Shown: piece by piece, positions 61,501-64,000 of the stretch
Layout: each line of letters starts with the position of its first letter
Numbering within the stretch: the stretch's first letter is position 1
Origin: Acanthaster planci
Taxonomy: Eukaryota > Echinodermata > Asteroidea > Valvatida > Acanthasteridae
Length of the DNA stretch: 64,000 nucleotides
Assembly: GCF_001949145.1 (NCBI RefSeq)
Contig: NW_019091484.1
Coordinates: forward strand, 420,642 to 484,641
Reading direction: 5' to 3'
Translations under genes and position numbers: made by a program
Notes under the pieces: model-generated
Told to the model about the DNA's origin: nothing
Databases searched by the model: none
Seen by the model: the letters and a program-made list of their open reading frames with translations, nothing else

Positions 61501-63699
61501 GATGGCGGTCACGCCAGCTGGTGGTAAGACCACCCTCCCCAGGCCGCCGTGACTAGCAAACAGGTCTCTGATCTCCAAGGCTTCGGTTCCAGCTGGGAGA
61601 TTCTTGACCAGAATGACCGTCTTGCTCCTTAAACCAGACGGCTGGGGAGAAAAAAAAAAGATTTGCAGAAGTGCAAAGTACAGAAGATGTAACTTGGCTG
61701 AGGCTTGCAACAACAAACTGCAACTAACCACTGGCTTCCATAGGTTTATACAGCCAAGCCACAGCCACATCCACGTTATTCAGACCTAAGACTCAATAAT
61801 GATTCTAACCATCCTTAACCACTTGCTGCCGGGTAGTTTGAAAAATGCAGTGCACATAATCGGGATTTTTTCAAGATTTTCAGTTTTCAAAATTCTTCAA
61901 AAATTCATCATTTCAATTAATGGATGTTTACTCCCACATGAATTACGGTCTGGTGGCCACTCTAGTCTGAGAGACAAAATCTATTGACGCCTGAGTATTT
62001 CAGCCAGGCCTGCACCCTTGTAAAAAGAGCCCAGATTGTGCGGTGTTGTGTAACTTTCTTTTGCTCACAAACCTGGCACAGTGCGCTGCTGACCTCTTTT
62101 CAATAGGGGCCAGATTAGGTGCTGTGTGGCTCATCGCTGCGGTGGTGGAGCCCTTTTGTCCCCGGTGGTAATCCGCTCACGCTAAATGCCCAAAACCGCA
62201 GTATACTGTTTCAAAACAAGGCTGGATTTTCTCCACTATTGAGAGTGAAAAAATGTCAGTAATGCCCGGCAGCCTGGTCTTTTGTTCCGAGAATGGTCTT
62301 TTGTTACAAGGCCCAGTTCCCTTTGTTCGATTTCAAAGACCATGGCCACGCGTATAAACACACGGTGCCCGAAACCGGGCTCCCTGGTTGGAAGCGGTTA
62401 ATCAAACATGCGCAGAAAGGGTAAAATTACTTTCAAGATCCCAAACTCCTTCAATGAACGGGCTAACTTCCCTCATGTCAGTTTTACAACTCCCTCCATT
62501 TCTTAATGACCAAACTGAAGGGACTGAATTTTCTTACGACAGTGACACCCCAAACACCTCCATGCAGGCTAAGATACCGACAATTCTTGGCTGTGGAAAA
62601 CATTGTTCTAAAGAAAACAACATTTCATTTCTAACCATTAAGCATGGCCATGGGGACCCAATTTCAGTCATATTTCCCAAAGTAGTGTATTTATTTGAAA
62701 ACATTAAATTCAAAGAACCAGACTATATTCCACGATTTCATTCCGACCCCCAAACTCACCTGGTACTATCGCATTAAGGGTTTCAAATTTACACTGTACA
62801 TTCAGGAATATGACTGAAATGGGGGATGTCGCGAATACGGTCTATTCGACCCGGGTTTTGAAGTACACTTATTTGATAAAATTGGGGCATGCACCGAATT
62901 CAAACGTTTAAAAATTTTCTACTTTAAAATACACAAACTAAAATTTATTCGGCGACGTTTTCCACTAAACTGATCGAAACATGTCCTTGCTGAGGCAAGT
63001 TTGAGAGGATGCATCTCAACAAAAGTAACTGTGGAATAAAGGTAGCATTCACTTCCTGCTTGTGTCTAGTTTCTTTTGCGCCTTCAACAAAAAGCCAACA
63101 CCGTCAATGAATAAAGAAATAAACCTGCATAATTCATGCCCTTTGGCTTTCGAAAATCTTTAGGAGGGCAACTTGGTGTTTATTTCCTCCAGGCTGGCAT
63201 CGATTTGCAGAGGTGGTGAAGCTTACCTGGCTGAATGAGTCCAATGCTACACCGTGATCCAGGAGAAACTGTCTCGTCTCAGCAACAATTTGTGTCTCGC
63301 CAAGAGCCATCCTGACTCCCAGACTCCGTCCCGTCTCCTTGCGTCAGAAAGAGCATAAATGACAACAAACACATCCTGAATTCAAGACCTTGGACAAGAG
63401 AAATTGTTAGCACTGAACCTCAAGCCCAGAAATTAACGGCATACATTTACAACAGGTGTTTTTATTGGAAAAGTATTTTTAATCAGTCAACAGAAATGGC
63501 CTTCACATTTACATCATAAACAACAGGGACTAGTAGAATGAACATACTCAGTGGCTAAAAATGCTTTCAAGATGTTTAAAAATGAAAGAAGTGGACACTT
63601 ACAGCATCCAGGACTTGGCTTTTGGTCGTCTGGTATTTCTGAGCAATGGCTTCCGCCACGGCATCCGATCCGATGAACAGAGAATTCCAGTTGTGAGAG
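55389..63699 (-). CDS. RBM19: RBM19 (Mrd1) 3' half: ten exons covering RRM4, RRM5 and RRM6, partial
   Basis: Multi-RRM nucleolar protein needed for early pre-rRNA cleavages that release 18S rRNA (known role of the RBM19/Mrd1 family). Ten minus-strand exons (63603-63699, 63227-63337, 61441-61641, 60761-60938, 60487-60581, 60141-60207, 59257-59395, 57569-57685, 57041-57146, 55389-55512) each have AG acceptors and GT donors. They total 1235 bp and read as one open frame of about 411 residues with every junction in phase. Visible motifs are RNP2-type VILVKNL (RRM4), IFVKNL (RRM5) and ILIRNI (RRM6), and RNP1-type GYGFVEY (RRM5) and RGFGFVDF (RRM6). The stretches [14 protein letters not shown]-like and [10 protein letters not shown] are hallmark RBM19 sequence. 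RRM1-3 lie past the right edge and the C-terminal tail exon was not found. The introns contain MITEs and a dispersed repeat. No frameshift or internal stop was seen, so the gene looks functional. Confidence 0.95.
56471..56592. mobile_element. MITE copy A (AGGCC-terminal inverted repeats), 122 bp
   Basis: Termini AGGCCGTGTCCGAA and TTCGGATGCGGCCT form a 14-bp inverted repeat with two mismatches. Direct comparison with 56911-57031 shows the same internal blocks (CTTCCAGAGCTACGGCTAGG, CAATGGAG, AGACAAGAGAT). Copy A has the better preserved termini. It lies in the RBM19 intron between the last two exons seen. Confidence 0.8.
56911..57031. mobile_element. MITE copy B (AGGCC-terminal inverted repeats), 121 bp
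   Basis: Starts AGGCCGTGTCCGAA and ends with the imperfect inverse of it (TGGATGCAGCCT). About 85-90% identical to copy A at 56471-56592 in the same intron and same orientation. It has no coding capacity. The right end lies about 8 bases from an RBM19 splice donor. No clear target-site duplication was found, so the superfamily is open. Confidence 0.8.
57041..57146 (-). CDS. RBM19: RBM19 exon: RNP1 half of RRM6
   Basis: Encodes [14 protein letters not shown], then [10 protein letters not shown] (RNP1) and LSKQDAK, the most conserved stretch of RBM19/Mrd1. The acceptor is TTCAG after a long pyrimidine run. The donor is GTGTGT, and a MITE (56911-57031) ends only about 8 bases into the intron beyond that donor. 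Confidence 0.96.
57569..57685 (-). CDS. RBM19: RBM19 exon: linker and start of RRM6
   Basis: A basic linker ([11 protein letters not shown]) followed by the RRM6 RNP2 strand [12 protein letters not shown] and helix 1 (RKQEIQELF). The acceptor is CCTCAG and the donor GTACGTT. The exon ends two bases into a Gly codon completed by the next exon to give the LFGTFGEIKS turn. Basic linkers of this kind before RRM6 are usual in the family. Confidence 0.94.
57686..59256. other. RBM19 intron, non-coding
   Basis: About 1.6 kb between the RRM5 and RRM6 exons. Contains a CCGA/CCAA tetranucleotide run near 58108-58141 and the dispersed repeat at 58308-58440. The 129-residue minus frame at 58402-58791 shows no known domain and overlaps the repeat. 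Confidence 0.6.
58308..58440. repeat. Dispersed repeat, intronic copy (related to 50940-51090)
   Basis: Shares ordered blocks with 50940-51090: a TTTGG..TC-TG segment, GTGAAA-TGTTGAGGGTT-CTA, GCAAGATT, AAAGG-CT and CTCTG-CAACTT-TGACTC. Similarity is in the same orientation with small gaps. It lies in the RBM19 intron between 57685 and 59257. No coding content is visible; probably an old transposon fragment. Confidence 0.5.
59257..59395 (-). CDS. RBM19: RBM19 exon: RNP1 half of RRM5
   Basis: Encodes [20 protein letters not shown] and the helix 2/strand 4 end of RRM5 (LELKLSHRA). GYGFVEY is the RNP1 motif with the aromatic residues needed for RNA stacking. The acceptor is TTCCAG. Two donors are possible: GTGCAG, or GTACGT ten bases on. 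Only GTACGT keeps the frame into the next exon, and it is also the better consensus. Confidence 0.93.
60141..60207 (-). CDS. RBM19: RBM19 exon: middle of RRM5
   Basis: A 67-bp micro-exon encoding [18 protein letters not shown]-type sequence, that is helix 1 to strand 2 of RRM5. The acceptor is TTCAG and the donor GTAGATG. It ends one base into a glycine codon that is completed by the next exon. The K-rich turn (RKKDPK) fits the family. Confidence 0.92.
60487..60581 (-). CDS. RBM19: RBM19 exon: acidic patch and start of RRM5
   Basis: Begins with an acidic run ([13 protein letters not shown]) and then the RRM5 RNP2 strand [10 protein letters not shown], ending TTEDSLRK. The AG acceptor was chosen at CACTGAAG because only this one keeps the frame with the upstream exon and follows a good pyrimidine tract. 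The donor is GTACTA. The acidic stretch immediately before RRM5 is typical of the family. Confidence 0.93.
60761..60938 (-). CDS. RBM19: RBM19 exon: end of RRM4 and acidic/serine linker
   Basis: Starts [13 protein letters not shown], the last strand of RRM4 in RBM19, then runs into a hydrophilic linker rich in Ser, Glu, Asp, Thr and Gln (about 45 residues), which is probably disordered. The acceptor is CTAG and the donor GTGAGT. It ends one base into a codon, in phase with the next exon. The linker is poorly conserved in the family, so its exact composition says little. Confidence 0.93.
61441..61641 (-). CDS. RBM19: RBM19 exon: most of RRM4
   Basis: 67 codons in phase 0. Contains RNP2 ([11 protein letters not shown]), the helix-1 segment, and the degenerate RNP1 strand ITAIVEF-type (here VTAIVEF) followed by [13 protein letters not shown]. 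The acceptor lies behind a pyrimidine-rich tract (poly-T then CCCCAG on the coding strand) and the donor is GTCCGTG. Relative to other family members the exon boundary before RRM4 adds a short PSGLR segment. Confidence 0.95.
61642..63226. other. RBM19 intron, non-coding
   Basis: About 1.6 kb between the pre-RRM4 linker exon and RRM4. A plus-strand open frame (62388-62777, 129 codons) lies inside but shows no recognisable motif or splice context. I see no other structure. Confidence 0.6.
63227..63337 (-). CDS. RBM19: RBM19 exon: linker leading into RRM4
   Basis: Exactly 37 codons, phase 0 at both ends. It carries the conserved [19 protein letters not shown] block and ends at DSFSQ, directly before RRM4 in this family. 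The donor is GTAAGC. An internal ATG makes the exon look like a possible gene start, but the conserved residues ahead of that Met (ETGRSLGVR) and the in-phase upstream exon show it is internal. Confidence 0.92.
63603..63699 (-). CDS. RBM19: RBM19 exon: linker between RRM3 and RRM4 (first part)
   Basis: Encodes about 32 residues starting SHNWNSLF and ending KSQVLDA, matching the family's conserved linker after RRM3 (pattern WN-LF-G--AVA-AIAQKY--TKSQV). The acceptor is a CAG just above 63699; the donor is GTAAGTG at 63602 and below. The exon enters with one split-codon base and ends on a complete codon, which fits the next exon. It is the most upstream RBM19 exon I can see. The remaining 300 bases to the window edge hold no recognisable exon. 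Confidence 0.9.
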
Positions 63700-64000
63700 C
63701 TGAATGGTCAAACACCAAACAAGCCTGTCATAATCAACACTGAACAACACATGAATTGAATCGTGTAAGAAAGACGTTTAGGAAGACATTCACCATACCC
63801 ACCAATTTCTAACTTCCACAAACCTTCTTGAATCTACCAAAGTCCACATCTCTTCAGGAAACCAATGCTACAGTGGTATGGCACAATCTTTCCACTTACA
63901 CTCTCACGGGGCATCAAGCTCAATGAAGAGTAACAATGGCTGAACTCCACCTTCCTAAATCCTGCAAAATCCCCCAAAACCCACCAATGTGCAGGAAACC
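63700..64000. other. Right-edge stretch, probably RBM19 intron
   Basis: 300 bases upstream of the first visible RBM19 exon. No coding match to the family's RRM3 or preceding linker was found, so it is most likely intron. Confidence 0.5.

Noticed and set aside
62388-62777. 129-codon plus-strand frame within an RBM19 intron, possible nested gene
   Set aside because: No motif or conserved feature recognised; a frame of this length can occur by chance in this amount of DNA.
63227-63337. ATG in this exon as the start codon of the gene
   Set aside because: Conserved family residues precede it and the upstream exon joins in phase, so it is internal.
1-64000. CRISPR array, operon or bacterial system
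   Set aside because: No regularly spaced direct repeats with unique spacers, no ribosome binding sites and no tightly packed genes; the DNA is animal-like.

Overview
This window looks like animal (metazoan) nuclear DNA, most likely from a marine invertebrate deuterostome such as an echinoderm, hemichordate or amphioxus. The reasons are: one gene split into many short exons with GT/AG introns, many degenerate transposon remnants, abundant microsatellites and poly-G runs, and a striking excess of the palindrome TACATGTA. The species cannot be fixed from the sequence alone. Nothing here behaves like bacterial DNA, and most long open frames are chance frames without recognisable protein content.

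One cellular gene is recognised. The last 9 kb (55389-63699, minus strand) holds ten consecutive coding exons of RBM19 (yeast Mrd1), a nucleolar protein with six RNA-recognition motifs that acts in pre-rRNA processing for the small ribosomal subunit. The exons join in phase and encode the linker after RRM3, then RRM4, RRM5 and RRM6. The 5' half (RRM1-3) lies beyond the right edge. The short C-terminal exon was not found.

Below RBM19, roughly 55 kb lacks any gene I can support. The left edge (1 to about 1.7 kb, minus strand) carries a frameshifted DIRS-like retrotransposon remnant ending at a large inverted repeat. From 4.2 to 11.4 kb there are several non-autonomous DNA elements with terminal inverted repeats, one nested in another, plus a CpG-rich block (7.25-8.05 kb) and a strange CCAG/CTGG-rich stretch (8.3-9.4 kb). 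From about 11 to 50 kb there is mixed non-coding DNA. It includes segments with clustered homeodomain- and POU-type motifs that could be enhancers, several MITEs, SINE fragments, and tandem repeats of 81, 28 and 20 bp. A MITE at 52772-53022 has a perfect 8-bp target-site duplication.

The main biological interest is context. In human, RBM19 lies between the developmental regulators LHX5 and TBX5/TBX3, with gene-poor regulatory DNA on both sides. A gene-poor flank next to RBM19 here could be an ancient regulatory landscape. That is inference and needs alignment to test. I found no new multi-gene system in the window.
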